Position numbers and translations under genes: made by a program. Below are positions 25,953 to 35,617 of a stretch of DNA of 64,000 nucleotides, one piece after another. The first letter of the stretch is position 1; the number at the start of each line of letters is the position of its first letter. Origin of the DNA: Microbacterium aurantiacum (lineage in GTDB: Bacteria > Actinomycetota > Actinomycetes > Actinomycetales > Microbacteriaceae); the NCBI RefSeq assembly GCF_021654035.1, contig NZ_JAJPDW010000008.1:1-64000 (forward strand). The letters run 5' to 3'. The notes under the pieces were generated by a model that searched no databases, had not been told where the DNA came from, and was given only the letters and a program-made list of their open reading frames with translations.

Positions 25953-27158
25953 GTGGCGGGCTATCGGGATCTCCTGCGCACCCCGGGCGTGGGGCGCATC
26001 ATGGCGGCACAGCTGACTGCACGCTTCCCCAACGGGATGACGAGCCTGGCGCTCCTGCTCTACATCGAACGCGAGACGGGTTCCTACGGAGCGGCCGGCC
26101 TCGTCCTCGCCGCGACCTCGATCGGTCAGGCCATCGCCGGCCCCGTCACCAGCCGCTGGATGGGCATCTGGGGCATGCGGAAGGTCCTCACCCTCACCCT
26201 GATCGTGTGCGCCACGGCCATCACGACCGTCGCCCTGGTCGAGATGGTGCTTCCCGCGTACATGGCGCTCGGCCTGATCGCCGGCCTGTCGACGCCGCCG
26301 GTGCAGCCGGCCGTCCGGACGATCTATCCGAAGATGGTCACCGGCCGCCAGCTGACCCCGCTGTTCTCGCTCGACGCGTCGCTGCAGGAGATCATCTGGA
26401 TCCTCGCGCCCGTCGTCATCACGGTCGTGGCCACCCAGGTCGGCACCGTGCCGGCGCTGCTGCTGATCGTGGTGATCCTCCTCCTCGGCGGGGCGTGGTT
26501 CATCCTCTCCCCCGAGGTCGGTCGCGTGCGGATTCCCCGGAGCCGCCGCAGCATCGGCACCGTCATGACCAAGCCCCCGATCATCCTCGCCACGGTCGTC
26601 GGGTTCCTCCTCATCGGCGCGTGCGCCGCCGTCGAGGCGGGGGTCGTCGCCACGTTCGGGCACGACGGGCTGGAAGCGGGCCTGGTCCTCGCCGTCTTCG
26701 CCGTCGGAAGCCTCGCCGGCGGCCTCGGGTTCGGCCACATCCCGATCGGACGCTGGGCGATGGCCCGGCGGCTCGGCATCGTCACGGTCGGACTCGCCCT
26801 CACGATGGTGTCGCTGAACGTCTGGTGGCTCGGCGGCACCCTCGTGCTCGCCGGTCTCGGCGTCGCGCCCGCGCTGGCGGTCCTGTTTGCGATGACCTCG
26901 GCGAGCGTGAAGTTCAGCGACACCGCCGAGGCCTTCGGCTGGGTGGGCACCGGTCAGCTCATCGGTGCGGCCGCGGGATCCGCCGTCGCCGGGTTCCTCA
27001 TCGACGGGGTGGGCCCCACCGGCGCCTACCTTGCGGCGACGATCTTCGCCGCGATGGGACTCGTCGTCTCGGTCGTGTTCGTCCGCGGCTTCCCGGACCT
27101 CCGCGGACGCGACGCGAGCCCGATGCCCGACACCGCGCCCGTCGCCACGATCACCTGA
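25953..27158 (+). CDS. MFS transporter
   Basis: Twelve-span major facilitator of 401 residues. The first loop region contains LTARFPNGMTSLALLLYIER and the motif A position reads SRWMGIWGMRKV, less basic than in drug exporters. GTPPVQP-like loop LSTPPVQPAVRTIYPKMV between spans four and five is common in actinobacterial MFS proteins of unknown substrate. GTG at 25953 lies 6 nt after a -10 box, suggesting a leaderless mRNA. Divergent from nrdH; a shared role is not implied. Confidence 0.85.
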   Translation: MAGYRDLLRTPGVGRIMAAQLTARFPNGMTSLALLLYIERETGSYGAAGLVLAATSIGQAIAGPVTSRWMGIWGMRKVLTLTLIVCATAITTVALVEMVLPAYMALGLIAGLSTPPVQPAVRTIYPKMVTGRQLTPLFSLDASLQEIIWILAPVVITVVATQVGTVPALLLIVVILLLGGAWFILSPEVGRVRIPRSRRSIGTVMTKPPIILATVVGFLLIGACAAVEAGVVATFGHDGLEAGLVLAVFAVGSLAGGLGFGHIPIGRWAMARRLGIVTVGLALTMVSLNVWWLGGTLVLAGLGVAPALAVLFAMTSASVKFSDTAEAFGWVGTGQLIGAAAGSAVAGFLIDGVGPTGAYLAATIFAAMGLVVSVVFVRGFPDLRGRDASPMPDTAPVATIT

Positions 27159-27177
27159 CCGCGCGGAGGTGCCGCGC

Positions 27178-27582
27178 TCAGCCGATGCGGCGGAGCATCT
27201 CGCGGACGGCGAGCGCGTACGCGTCGGCGGGTTCGGGGTGCTCGAACACCAGGCGCTCCTCGCCGACGACGATCTCGACCTCGTGGGTGTCGGCCAGGCG
27301 CCGCAACGACCGGAAGGTGCCGCGGAGCATCTCGCGCAGCTGGTGCTCGTGCGGGAGCCACAGCGCGTCCTCGAGCGCGACCGAATCCAGCGCCCACTCC
27401 GTCGTGCCGTTGAAGGCGAGGATGCTGCCGGTCGGGTAGTCGCGGGGCTCCACCGTCATCTCGCTGACCGTGAAGACGTCCGCCTCGAACTCGGGCTCGT
27501 CCAGTTGGAAACGGTCGCCCGAGCGCGGGTGCCACACCAGGCCCGCCTGGCGGAGGTCGATCGCCCGTTCTGTCGAGATCAT
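27178..27582 (-). CDS. Conserved hypothetical protein (often labelled CpaE-like)
   Basis: 134 residues, acidic, with no signal or membrane segment. The middle reads VSEMTVEPRDYPTGSILAFNGTTEWALDS followed by LWLPHEHQLREMLRG; actinobacterial proteins of this type are frequently annotated as pilus assembly CpaE, but no ATPase or receiver motif is present here, so that label is doubtful. ATG at 27582 or an in-frame ATG nine bases earlier. Convergent with the MFS gene, 19 bp apart. Confidence 0.75.
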   Translation of the reverse strand: MISTERAIDLRQAGLVWHPRSGDRFQLDEPEFEADVFTVSEMTVEPRDYPTGSILAFNGTTEWALDSVALEDALWLPHEHQLREMLRGTFRSLRRLADTHEVEIVVGEERLVFEHPEPADAYALAVREMLRRIG

Positions 27583-27624
27583 GCGAACCATCTTCGCGTG
27601 GATGCCGGGGGCCGGGGCCGCTCG

Positions 27625-27630
27625 TAGGCT
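27625..27630 (+). promoter_or_regulatory. -10 box TAGGCT, leaderless start
   Basis: TAGGCT, 6 nt (GATCGC), then ATG at 27637. Confidence 0.55.
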
Positions 27631-27636
27631 GATCGC

Positions 27637-28395
27637 ATGGTTTCCCCCGTGCTTCTCCCCCGCCGCTCCTGGGGCGCGCCGGGCTCGGCCCGCCGCGCGC
27701 TCCTCGTGCACGGCCTCGGCTCGAACGGCGCGCTGATGTGGCGCTACGGCGTCGCCCTCGCCGACGCGGGCTGGCGGGCGGACGCCGTCGATCTGCGGGG
27801 TCACGGCACGGCGCCCCGGGCGCTGGATTACACCCTCGACGCCTACGCGGCCGATCTGGCGCACGCGCACCCGGAGGACGGCGGGCCGTGGGACCTCGTC
27901 GTCGCGCACTCCCTCGGCGGCGCGGCCGCCACCCTCGCCGCCGCCGCCGACGCGACGTGGGCCCGGCGCCTGATCCTCATCGACCCGGCGATCGCGCTGA
28001 CCCCGCGCGACCGCGGCATCGTCCGCGCGAGCCAGGAGGAGTCCTTCGCCGACCCGTCGCCGGCCGCCGTCCGCGCCGCCCACCCGACCTGGCATCCGCA
28101 CGACGTCGAGCTGAAGGCCCTGTCCGCGCAGCAGGCGAGCCGGTGGGCGGTCGAGCAGACGAGCGCGCAGAACCCGGAGTGGGACGTGACGGATGCTGCG
28201 GCCGCGCTGACCGTCCCCACCCACGTGATCGCCTCAGACCCGAAGGTCTACTCGATCTTCGCCGGCAAGCCCGCCGAGGCCGTGGTCGAGGCGAACCCGC
28301 AGATCACGATGACGATCGTCGCGGGCGCCGGCCACTCCCCCCATCGCGACAAGCCCGAGGAGACCGTGCGGGCCCTTCTGGAGGTCCTGTCATGA
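27637..28395 (+). CDS. Alpha/beta hydrolase
   Basis: 252-residue hydrolase fold protein. The oxyanion-hole region is LLVHGLGSNG (about 22-31), the nucleophile elbow is AHSLGGA (Ser in HSLGG, about 90), and the acid/His pair is plausible as SDPKVY and AGHSPHRDKPE near the end. Substrate unknown. First gene of a three-gene unit: its stop overlaps the acyl-CoA dehydrogenase start by four bases (ATGA), and that gene in turn overlaps the DUF445 gene, so the three are co-translated. Confidence 0.85.
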   Translation: MVSPVLLPRRSWGAPGSARRALLVHGLGSNGALMWRYGVALADAGWRADAVDLRGHGTAPRALDYTLDAYAADLAHAHPEDGGPWDLVVAHSLGGAAATLAAAADATWARRLILIDPAIALTPRDRGIVRASQEESFADPSPAAVRAAHPTWHPHDVELKALSAQQASRWAVEQTSAQNPEWDVTDAAAALTVPTHVIASDPKVYSIFAGKPAEAVVEANPQITMTIVAGAGHSPHRDKPEETVRALLEVLS

Positions 28396-29588
28396 CCGTG
28401 TCCCCGTCCCCCGCCGCCGCACCGTTCGATCCCGCCGCGATCCTCCCCGACGACCTTCTGGAGCGCTTCCGCGCCCGGGCCGCCGCGCACGACCGCGACA
28501 ACACCTTCCCCGAGGACGATCTCGCCGAGCTCCGCGAGCGCGGGTACCTGGCGATCCTCGTGCCCGCAGACCTCGGCGGTGCGGGGCTCGACCTCGCCGC
28601 GGCATCCGTCCTCCAGCAGCGCCTGGCCACGGCGGCGCCCGCCACCGCGCTCGCGATCAACATGCACCTCATCTGGACGGGGGTGGCGAAGCTCCTCGCC
28701 GACCGCGGGATCGACGACCTCCGGTTCGTGCAGACCGGCGCCGTCGCGGGCGAGGTGTTCGCGTTCGGCATCAGCGAGGCCGGCAACGACCTCGTGCTCT
28801 TCGGCAGCGACACCGAGGCCGCCCCCACGGGCGACGGCGGCTACGCCTTCACCGGGACGAAGATCTTCACCACCCTCTCCCCCGTGTGGACCCAGCTCGG
28901 CCTCCACGGGCTCGACACCACCTCGCCCGACGCGCCGCGGATGGTCTTCGCGTTCCTCCCGCGGGACGAGACGGATGCCGGACGGGTCCGCATCCGCGAC
29001 GACTGGGACACCGTCGGCATGCGCGGCACGCAGTCGCGCACGACGGAGCTGCACGGCGCCCGCGCCGCGGCCGACCGCGTCGTCCGGCGGCTGGAGCCCG
29101 GCCCTCAGCCCGACCCGCTGGTCTTCGGGATCTTCGCGGTGTTCGAGCTGCTCATCGCCTCCGTCTACACCGGCATCGCCCGCCGCGCGATCGACGTCGC
29201 CGTGGCGACGGCCCACCGTCGGACCTCGAAGAAGACCGGCGCGACCTACAGCCAGGATCCCGACATCCGTTGGCGCGTGGCCGAGATGGGGATCGCGTAC
29301 GACGGCCTCCCGCCGCAGCTGGCCGCGATCGCGCACGACATCGACGCGCGGACGGACCACGGCGCACGCTGGTTCGCGCTGCTGTCGGGGCTGAAGCACC
29401 GCGCCGTCACCACCGCCAAGCAGATCGTCGACGAGGCGATCCTCGTCGCGGGCGGCGCGTCCTATTTCTCGGGCAGCGAGCTCGGGCGCCTGTACCGCGA
29501 CGTCCTCGCCGGGATGTTCCACCCCTCCGACCCCGAGTCCGCCCACGCCACCTCGGCGACGGCGTGGCTCGGACCGGTGGAGAAGTGA
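28392..29588 (+). CDS. Acyl-CoA dehydrogenase family protein
   Basis: FAD-dependent dehydrogenase-like protein, 398 residues. The N-terminal helical domain (PEDDLAELRERGYLAILVPADLGGAG), the middle beta domain (AFGISEAGNDL, FTGTKIFTTLSPV, DWDTVGMRGTQSRTTE) and the C-terminal helices (YSQDPDIRWRVAEMGIAYD, KQIVDEAILVAGGASY) are in order. It resembles the branch with monooxygenase/dibenzothiophene-desulfurisation-like members more than classic beta-oxidation enzymes, so the substrate need not be a CoA ester. Coupled to the hydrolase upstream. Confidence 0.87.
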   Translation: MTVSPSPAAAPFDPAAILPDDLLERFRARAAAHDRDNTFPEDDLAELRERGYLAILVPADLGGAGLDLAAASVLQQRLATAAPATALAINMHLIWTGVAKLLADRGIDDLRFVQTGAVAGEVFAFGISEAGNDLVLFGSDTEAAPTGDGGYAFTGTKIFTTLSPVWTQLGLHGLDTTSPDAPRMVFAFLPRDETDAGRVRIRDDWDTVGMRGTQSRTTELHGARAAADRVVRRLEPGPQPDPLVFGIFAVFELLIASVYTGIARRAIDVAVATAHRRTSKKTGATYSQDPDIRWRVAEMGIAYDGLPPQLAAIAHDIDARTDHGARWFALLSGLKHRAVTTAKQIVDEAILVAGGASYFSGSELGRLYRDVLAGMFHPSDPESAHATSATAWLGPVEK

Positions 29589-30853
29589 CCGGCTCCGTCG
29601 TCCTCAGCCCGGCCGACGAGGAACGCCGCCGGGGTCTTCGCCGCATGAAGGCGGTCGCGCTCGGGGCGCTGCTGTTCATGGCGGTCGTCTTCGTCATTTC
29701 CTTCCCGCTCCAGCAGGACGTCCCCGCCCTCGCCTACGTGCGCGCGGCGGCCGAGGGGGGAATGGTGGGGGCCCTGGCGGACTGGTTCGCCGTGACGGCG
29801 CTCTTCCGGCATCCGATGGGGATCCCCATCCCGCACACCGCGATCATCCCGAGGCGGAAGGACGAGATCGGACGCACGCTCGGCGAATTCGTCGAGACGG
29901 AGTTCCTCCGCGGCGACGTGGTGCGGCAGAAGCTGGAGTCCACGGCCATCGCCTCGCGCCTCGGCGAGTGGCTGGCCGCGCCCGCGAACGCGGAACGCGT
30001 CGTCGCCGAAGCCTCCACGATGGCCTCCGGCATCCTCCAAGCCCTCAGCGACGACGAGGTCGGCGACGTCATCGAGTCGCTCGCCCGCGAGCATCTGATC
30101 TCGCCCGAATGGGGCCCGGGCGTCGGCGCATGGCTCTCCCGTGTGCTCGACGCCGGCGCCCACCACGGCGCGGTCGACATGGGCGTGGACAACATCGGCA
30201 CCTGGCTGAACGAGAACCACGCCGCCTTCACCGGTCTCGTCTCACGGCGCCTCCCCTCGTGGGTGCCGAGCATCGCCCAGCGCCTGGTGGACGACACCGT
30301 CTACAACGAGGCGCTGAAGTTCGTCGCCGCCGTCCAGGCCGACCCGCAGCATCCGGCGCGTCTCGCCATCGACGGCTACCTCGCCCGCCTCGCGGACAAT
30401 CTGCAGCACGACCCCGCCACGATCGGCCGCCTCGAAGACGCCAAGGTCACGGTGTTCGACAGCCCCCGCGTCCGCGAGCTCGCCGCGCAGGCCTGGGAGA
30501 CCGCGAAGACCGGCCTCGTCGCCGCCCTCGCCGACCCGGACAGCGGCCTCGTCCGGCGCGCGCTGTCGGCCGTGACCGAGATCGGCACGCGCCTGACGAC
30601 GGATGCCGCGCTCCAGCGCCGCGTCGACACGTGGGTGACCGACGCCGCGGTCTTCCTCGTCGACCGCTACCGCCACGACATCGCCTCGATCATCACCGAC
30701 ACGGTGGAGAAATGGGACGCGAAGGAGACCACCCGCAAGATCGAGCTGATGGTCGGTCGCGATCTCCAGTACATCCGTCTGAACGGCACGATCATCGGCT
30801 CCCTCGCGGGCCTGACCATCTACACGATCGCCCACGCCCTTTTCGGCGGCTGA
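29585..30853 (+). CDS. DUF445 family membrane-anchored protein
   Basis: 422 residues, DUF445. An N-terminal membrane span (about 24-42) is followed by the signature AAAEGGMVGALADWFAVTALFRHPMG and IPHTAIIPRRKDEIGRTLGEFVE, then a long helical region, and a final hydrophobic segment (IGSLAGLTIYTIAHALFGG). GTG at 29585 overlaps the dehydrogenase stop (GTGA). Family function unknown; a peripheral or membrane-tethered structural role is suspected from the long helices. Confidence 0.9.
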   Translation: MTGSVVLSPADEERRRGLRRMKAVALGALLFMAVVFVISFPLQQDVPALAYVRAAAEGGMVGALADWFAVTALFRHPMGIPIPHTAIIPRRKDEIGRTLGEFVETEFLRGDVVRQKLESTAIASRLGEWLAAPANAERVVAEASTMASGILQALSDDEVGDVIESLAREHLISPEWGPGVGAWLSRVLDAGAHHGAVDMGVDNIGTWLNENHAAFTGLVSRRLPSWVPSIAQRLVDDTVYNEALKFVAAVQADPQHPARLAIDGYLARLADNLQHDPATIGRLEDAKVTVFDSPRVRELAAQAWETAKTGLVAALADPDSGLVRRALSAVTEIGTRLTTDAALQRRVDTWVTDAAVFLVDRYRHDIASIITDTVEKWDAKETTRKIELMVGRDLQYIRLNGTIIGSLAGLTIYTIAHALFGG

Positions 30854-30928
30854 GTCGCGCGACGCGGTCCACGACATCGTGTGAGGACGTCGTGTGACGG
30901 CGCCGCTGACAACGGCCGCACCGCAGGC

Positions 30929-30934
30929 TACGGT
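30929..30934 (+). promoter_or_regulatory. -10 box TACGGT, leaderless start
   Basis: TACGGT, 6 nt (GACCTC), then GTG at 30941. Confidence 0.55.
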
Positions 30935-30940
30935 GACCTC

Positions 30941-31282
30941 GTGGGCGCCGATCACCTCCTCTTCACGTACGGGACGCTGCAGGATCCGCAGGTGCAGCTC
31001 GATGTGTTCGGGCGACGGCTGACCGGCACCGACGATGTCCTCGGGGGCTTCACCGTCGACTACGTCGAGATCGTCGATCCGCGCGTCGGGGAAGCAACGA
31101 GACGCTCCGTGCAGCCGGTCCTGCGCGAAACCGGCCAGCACCTCGACAACGTCACCGGCACCGTCCTCCCCGTCGACGACGACGAGCTGGACGCGTGCGA
31201 CGAGTATCAGGCGCCGCTCTACCGCCGCGTGGCCGTGGTGCTGCGCAGCGGCCGCCGCGCATGGGCGTACGTGTCCCACTGA
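30941..31282 (+). CDS. Gamma-glutamylcyclotransferase-like (AIG2/GGACT fold) protein
   Basis: 113 residues. The N-terminal FTYGTLQDPQVQ is the substrate-binding loop of the AIG2/GGACT fold, and DACDEYQAPLYRRVAV carries the acidic residue and tyrosine of the usual catalytic region. Family members cyclise gamma-glutamyl amines or are of unknown role. GTG at 30941 is chosen because a -10 box lies exactly 6 nt upstream; an earlier in-frame ATG at 30881 overlaps non-coding sequence. Followed after 33 bp by hutG. Confidence 0.82.
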   Translation: MGADHLLFTYGTLQDPQVQLDVFGRRLTGTDDVLGGFTVDYVEIVDPRVGEATRRSVQPVLRETGQHLDNVTGTVLPVDDDELDACDEYQAPLYRRVAVVLRSGRRAWAYVSH

Positions 31283-31303
31283 CACCCGGGTACCCCGGGG
31301 GGC

Positions 31304-31309
31304 TATCGT
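31304..31309 (+). promoter_or_regulatory. -10 box TATCGT, leaderless start of hutG
   Basis: TATCGT, 6 nt (GGCGGA), then ATG at 31316. Confidence 0.5.
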
Positions 31310-31315
31310 GGCGGA

Positions 31316-32251
31316 ATGAGCGCGCTCGCCGTCGATCCGCTGTGGCCCCGGGCCGGCGGCTGGCCGGCGTGGTCCGCGCACGAGGATCGCGAGACGGATG
31401 CCGCCACCGCGGTGATCGTCGGCGTGCCGACGTGGCGCACGTCGCTCTCCCCGACGGCCGCGCACACGACGCCCGCCGCGGTGCGCGAGGCCCTCCGGCG
31501 CTACAGCCCGACGCTCCTCGGACCGCCGCCCGTCGACCTGACGTCGGTGCTGCGGATCCTCGACGCCGGCGACGTCGCGGACCCCGACGGCGCGGACGGG
31601 GAGGAGCGGGCCGCGGCGCGCGTGCACGAGATCTCCGGTTCGGCCGACCTCGTCATCGCCCTCGGCGGCGACAACGCCGCGACCGTCCCCGTCGCCCGGG
31701 GGGCGCAGGCCACGGGTCTCATCACGATCGACGCCCACTTCGACCTCCGCGACGGGATCTCCAACGGCTCCCCCGTCCGCCGCCTCGTCGAGGGCGGGCT
31801 CGACCCCACCCGCGTGGTGCAGGTCGGCATCGCCGACTTCGCCAATTCCGCCGCGTACGCGCGGCGCGCCGCCGATCTCGGCATCACCGTCATCACCCTG
31901 GACGAGCTGCGCTCCCGGCCCGAGGCGGACGTCGTCACCGAGGCCCTGTCGATCGCCGGCGGCGGGGATGCGGACTCCGATCCCGGGGGCATCCACCTCG
32001 ACATCGACGTCGACGTGTGCGATCGCTCGGTGGCGCCGGGGTGCCCGGCCTCCGTCCCCGGGGGGCTCTCCGCCGACACCCTGCGCCGCCTCGCACGGGC
32101 GCTCGCGCGCGACCCGCGTCTCCGCTCCGCCGACATCGTCGAGGTCGATGCGGCATCCGACGCCCCCGATGCACGGACGGTGCGGCTGGCCGCGCTCTGC
32201 GTGCTCGACCTGCTCGCCGGCCTCGCCCGGCGACCGAGAGGATCCGCATGA
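31316..32251 (+). CDS. hutG: Formimidoylglutamase (arginase/agmatinase family)
   Basis: Ureohydrolase-fold enzyme, 311 residues, predicted to hydrolyse N-formimidoyl-L-glutamate to glutamate and formamide, the last step of histidine breakdown. Metal-site motifs: DAHFDLRDG (Asp-Ala-His-Phe-Asp) and DIDVDVCD; the arginase GGDH motif reads GGDNAA, so the usual first-site histidine is an asparagine. Assigned as HutG because hutI, hutU and hutH lie just downstream on the opposite strand. An agmatinase-like role is the alternative. ATG at 31316; coupled (ATGA) to the phosphatase gene. Confidence 0.85.
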   Translation: MSALAVDPLWPRAGGWPAWSAHEDRETDAATAVIVGVPTWRTSLSPTAAHTTPAAVREALRRYSPTLLGPPPVDLTSVLRILDAGDVADPDGADGEERAAARVHEISGSADLVIALGGDNAATVPVARGAQATGLITIDAHFDLRDGISNGSPVRRLVEGGLDPTRVVQVGIADFANSAAYARRAADLGITVITLDELRSRPEADVVTEALSIAGGGDADSDPGGIHLDIDVDVCDRSVAPGCPASVPGGLSADTLRRLARALARDPRLRSADIVEVDAASDAPDARTVRLAALCVLDLLAGLARRPRGSA

Positions 32252-32733
32252 CCCCCGCACCCGGCATCCAGCTCGCCCTCGTCCGCCACGCCAAGTCGGA
32301 CTGGGGCGATCCCGACATCGACGACCACGATCGCCCCCTCAACGAGCGCGGCGAGCGCGACGCCCCGCGCATGGCGCGTCAGCTCGTCGAGACCGGCTTC
32401 TGGCCCGAGGCGGTCATCTCCAGCACGGCGCTGCGGGCCCGCACGACCGCCGAGGCGTTCTCGTACGCGCTGGACGCACCGCTCCGCCTCGAGGAGCGGC
32501 TGTACGCGGCTTCGGCGTCCACACTGCTCGCGGTCGCGGCCGAGAGCGGGCTGCAGCGGGTCACCCTCGTCGCCCACGACCCGGGCCTGACGGTGCTCGC
32601 CGCGCGCCTGTCCCGCGATCGCATCGACCGGATGCCGACGTGCGCCGTCGCCGTCTTCACGTGGGCCGAGACGTCCTGGGATGTCGTGGACGCCGTCGAC
32701 CCGGTGTCGTTCAGCTTCGACGCACCGCGCTGA
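32248..32733 (+). CDS. SixA-type histidine phosphatase
   Basis: 161-residue phosphoglycerate-mutase-fold phosphatase. The catalytic RHAKSDW motif (RHG variant) is at about residues 12-18 and the second histidine is in [11 protein letters not shown]. SixA removes phosphate from phosphohistidine of HPt or PTS-type proteins in enterobacteria; here the target is unknown, although a sensor kinase system lies 4.5 kb away. Its start overlaps the hutG stop, and its last 23 bp overlap the convergent hutI. Confidence 0.85.
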   Translation: MTPAPGIQLALVRHAKSDWGDPDIDDHDRPLNERGERDAPRMARQLVETGFWPEAVISSTALRARTTAEAFSYALDAPLRLEERLYAASASTLLAVAAESGLQRVTLVAHDPGLTVLAARLSRDRIDRMPTCAVAVFTWAETSWDVVDAVDPVSFSFDAPR

Positions 32734-33934
32734 GCGCGCTCCCGGCGACGCCGCGCCCGCCGCTGAAGATGCCCTCGATGAGCGGGACACCGGGGCGGTA
32801 GGCGAGGTACGCGCGCGTCGGCGCACGCAGCACCACGAGGTCGGCTCGAGCTCCCGGCCGCAGCACGCCCACGTCCTCGCGCCGCAGCGCCGCCGCACCC
32901 CCCGCGGTCGCCGCCCACACCGCCTCGTCGGGGGTGAGCCCCATCTCGCGGACGGCGAGGGCGATCATCAGCGGCATCGAGCTCGTGAAGCTCGAGCCGG
33001 GGTTGCAGTCGCTGGCCAGCGCGATCGTCACGCCGGCATCCCACAGCGCCCGCGCATCCGGGTAGGGCTGCCGCGTCGAGAACTCCACCCCCGGGAGGAG
33101 CGTCAGCACGGTGTCGCTCCCGGCGAGCGCGGCGATGTCGACGTCGTCGAGATACGTGCCGTGATCGACGGATGCCGCGCCCCGCGCGACGGCGAGACGC
33201 ACCCCCTCGCCCGGGCCCAGCTGATTGCCGTGCACGCGGATGCCGAGGCCTCGGGCCGCGCCCGCCGCGAGCACCCGGTCCGCCTGCGCGGGGGTGAAGG
33301 CGCCCCGCTCGCAGAAGACGTCGATCCATCGGCAGTGCGACGCGACCGCATCGAGCATCGGACCTGCGACGAGGTCGACGTACGCGTCGGGGTCGTCCTG
33401 GAACTCCTCGGGGACGACGTGCGCACCGAGGAACGTGACCTCCTCCGTCACCTCCCGCGCGAGGCGGGCGAGGCGCTCCTCGTCGGCGACCGTCAGCCCG
33501 TAGCCGGTCTTGATCTCGAACGTCGTCGTCCCCTGCGCGCGGAGCTCGGCGACGAGCGCCCGGAGCCGAGCACGCAGCTCGGCGTCGGTCGCGCTCCGCG
33601 TGGCCGCCACGGTGGAGCGTATACCGCCCGCCGCATACGGCCGACCGGCCATCCGGGCGATGAACTCCTCGCTCCGATCGCCCCCGAACAGGAGGTGGGT
33701 GTGGCTGTCCACGAACCCCGGAATGACGGCGGCTCCGTCGACGTCCACGACCGGCACGGCGGAGGCGGCATCCGGAACATCGGCGGCGGGTCCGGTCCAC
33801 GCGACGATGCCCGCGCGGACGAGGACGGCGGCGTCGTGGATCGTTCCGCAGACGTCGTCGGGTGTCGAGACGTTCGTCGTCAGCTCGCCGATCCCGGTGA
33901 CGAGGAGGTCGGGTGCTCCGGATTCGCCGGTCAC
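32711..33934 (-). CDS. hutI: Imidazolonepropionase
   Basis: Third step of histidine degradation: opens 4-imidazolone-5-propanoate to N-formimidoylglutamate. Amidohydrolase fold, 407 residues, with metal ligands in [17 protein letters not shown] (HxH), [16 protein letters not shown] and the aspartate in [12 protein letters not shown] at 33934 overlaps the hutU stop by four bases. Last gene of the minus-strand hutH-hutU-hutI operon; the next enzyme, HutG, is encoded convergently on the plus strand. Confidence 0.94.
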   Translation of the reverse strand: MTGESGAPDLLVTGIGELTTNVSTPDDVCGTIHDAAVLVRAGIVAWTGPAADVPDAASAVPVVDVDGAAVIPGFVDSHTHLLFGGDRSEEFIARMAGRPYAAGGIRSTVAATRSATDAELRARLRALVAELRAQGTTTFEIKTGYGLTVADEERLARLAREVTEEVTFLGAHVVPEEFQDDPDAYVDLVAGPMLDAVASHCRWIDVFCERGAFTPAQADRVLAAGAARGLGIRVHGNQLGPGEGVRLAVARGAASVDHGTYLDDVDIAALAGSDTVLTLLPGVEFSTRQPYPDARALWDAGVTIALASDCNPGSSFTSSMPLMIALAVREMGLTPDEAVWAATAGGAAALRREDVGVLRPGARADLVVLRAPTRAYLAYRPGVPLIEGIFSGGRGVAGSALSAVRRS

Positions 33935-35616
33935 CACATCGGCACCTGCAGGCCGCGCTCGCGGGCGACCTCCGCGGCGCGCGGGTACCCGGCGTCCACG
34001 TGGCGCATGACTCCGGTACCGGGATCGTTCACGAGCACGCGGGCGAGCTTCTCCGCCGCCTCCGGGGTACCGTCGGCGACGATGACCTGCCCCGCGTGGA
34101 TGCTCCGACCGATGCCGACCCCGCCGCCGTGGTGGATCGAGACCCACGACGCACCGGACGCGGTGTTCAGCAGCGCGTTGAGCAGCGGCCAGTCGGCGAT
34201 GGCGTCGGAGCCGTCGGCCATCGCCTCCGTCTCGCGGTATGGAGAGGCGACCGACCCCGCGTCGAGGTGGTCGCGTCCGATGACGATCGGTGCCGACAGC
34301 TCGCCCGAGGCCACCATGTCGTTGAACCTCAGCCCCGCCAGGTGCCGTTCCTGGTAGCCGAGCCAGCAGATCCGCGCGGGAAGGCCCTCGAAGTGCACGC
34401 TGTCGCCCGCCTTCTCCAACCAGCGCACGAGGGCGGCGTTCTCGGGGAACAGCGCCTTCACGGCCTCATCGGTCTTGCGGATGTCGTCGGGATCACCCGA
34501 GAGCGCCACCCAGCGGAACGGACCCCGACCCTCGGCGAACTGCGGTCGGATGTAGGCCGGCACGAATCCGGGGAAGGCGAACGCGCGGTCGAACCCGCCG
34601 AGTTCGGCCTCCGCGCGGATCGAGTTGCCGTAGTCGAACACGGCGGCCCCGGCATCCTGGAACCCGACCATCGCCGCCACCTGCGCCGCCATCGACCGGC
34701 GGGAACGAGCGGTGAAGTCCGCCGGATCGGCCTCGGCCCGCGCGCGCCACTCGTCCACGGAGACGCCGACCGGAAGGTAGGCCAGCGGATCGTGCGCGCT
34801 CGTCTGGTCGGTGACGATGTCGATCGGGACGCCGCGGGCGAGAAGGGCCGGGAACACCTCGGCGGCGTTGCCCACCACCCCCACCGAGAGTGCTTCACCG
34901 GCGTCCTTCGCCGCGATCACCCGCGCGACGGCGGCGTCGAGGTCGGTGGTGTGCACGTCGAGGTAGCCGTGGGCGACCCGGCGCTCCAGGCGGGATTCGT
35001 CGACGTCGACGATGAGCACCGCACCGCCGTTGAGCGTCACCGCGAGCGGCTGCGCACCGCCCATACCGCCGCATCCGCCGGTGAGGGTGAGGGTGCCCGA
35101 GAGGTCGTCGCGTCCGAGGCTGCGCGCCACGGCGGCGAAGGTCTCGTAGGTTCCCTGGAGGATGCCCTGGGTGCCGATGTAGATCCAGGAGCCGGCGGTC
35201 ATCTGCCCGTACATCGTCAGCCCCAGCTGCTCGAGCCGGCGGAACTCCGGCCACGTCGCCCAATCGCCCACGAGGTTCGAGTTCGCGATCAGCACGCGCG
35301 GCGCCCACGTGTGGGTGCGGAAGACCCCGACCGGCTTTCCGGACTGCACAAGGAGCGTCTCATCAGGCTCCAGCTCGTCGAGCGTGCGGACGATCGCGTC
35401 GTACGCCGCCCACGAGCGTGCGGCGCGTCCGGTGCCGCCGTAGACGACGAGGTCTTCGGGGTGCTCGGCGACCTCGGGATCGAGGTTGTTCATCAGCATG
35501 CGTTTGGCAGCCTCGGCGCCCCAGCTCTTCGCGGTGCGCGCGGGGCCGCGCGGGGCGCGGATCGCGCGGGCGGCCGGCTCGGGGGCGGCGGTCGTGGTGT
35601 CGGATGCGGTGGTCAT
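33931..35616 (-). CDS. hutU: Urocanate hydratase
   Basis: NAD-cofactored hydratase converting urocanate to imidazolonepropionate, 561 residues as in other bacteria. Signature motifs: [47 protein letters not shown] and [10 protein letters not shown]. The ATG at 35616 is chosen over upstream codons because GAAGGAG is 4 nt before it and the N-terminus then matches family length; it lies one base past the hutH stop. The first about 30 residues are Ala/Thr-rich and not conserved. Confidence 0.96.
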   Translation of the reverse strand: MTTASDTTTAAPEPAARAIRAPRGPARTAKSWGAEAAKRMLMNNLDPEVAEHPEDLVVYGGTGRAARSWAAYDAIVRTLDELEPDETLLVQSGKPVGVFRTHTWAPRVLIANSNLVGDWATWPEFRRLEQLGLTMYGQMTAGSWIYIGTQGILQGTYETFAAVARSLGRDDLSGTLTLTGGCGGMGGAQPLAVTLNGGAVLIVDVDESRLERRVAHGYLDVHTTDLDAAVARVIAAKDAGEALSVGVVGNAAEVFPALLARGVPIDIVTDQTSAHDPLAYLPVGVSVDEWRARAEADPADFTARSRRSMAAQVAAMVGFQDAGAAVFDYGNSIRAEAELGGFDRAFAFPGFVPAYIRPQFAEGRGPFRWVALSGDPDDIRKTDEAVKALFPENAALVRWLEKAGDSVHFEGLPARICWLGYQERHLAGLRFNDMVASGELSAPIVIGRDHLDAGSVASPYRETEAMADGSDAIADWPLLNALLNTASGASWVSIHHGGGVGIGRSIHAGQVIVADGTPEAAEKLARVLVNDPGTGVMRHVDAGYPRAAEVARERGLQVPMW

Positions 35617-35617
35617 C

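Noticed and set aside
27178..27582. Annotation as pilus assembly protein CpaE
   Set aside because: No ATPase or receiver motif and no other pilus genes in the window; kept as conserved hypothetical.
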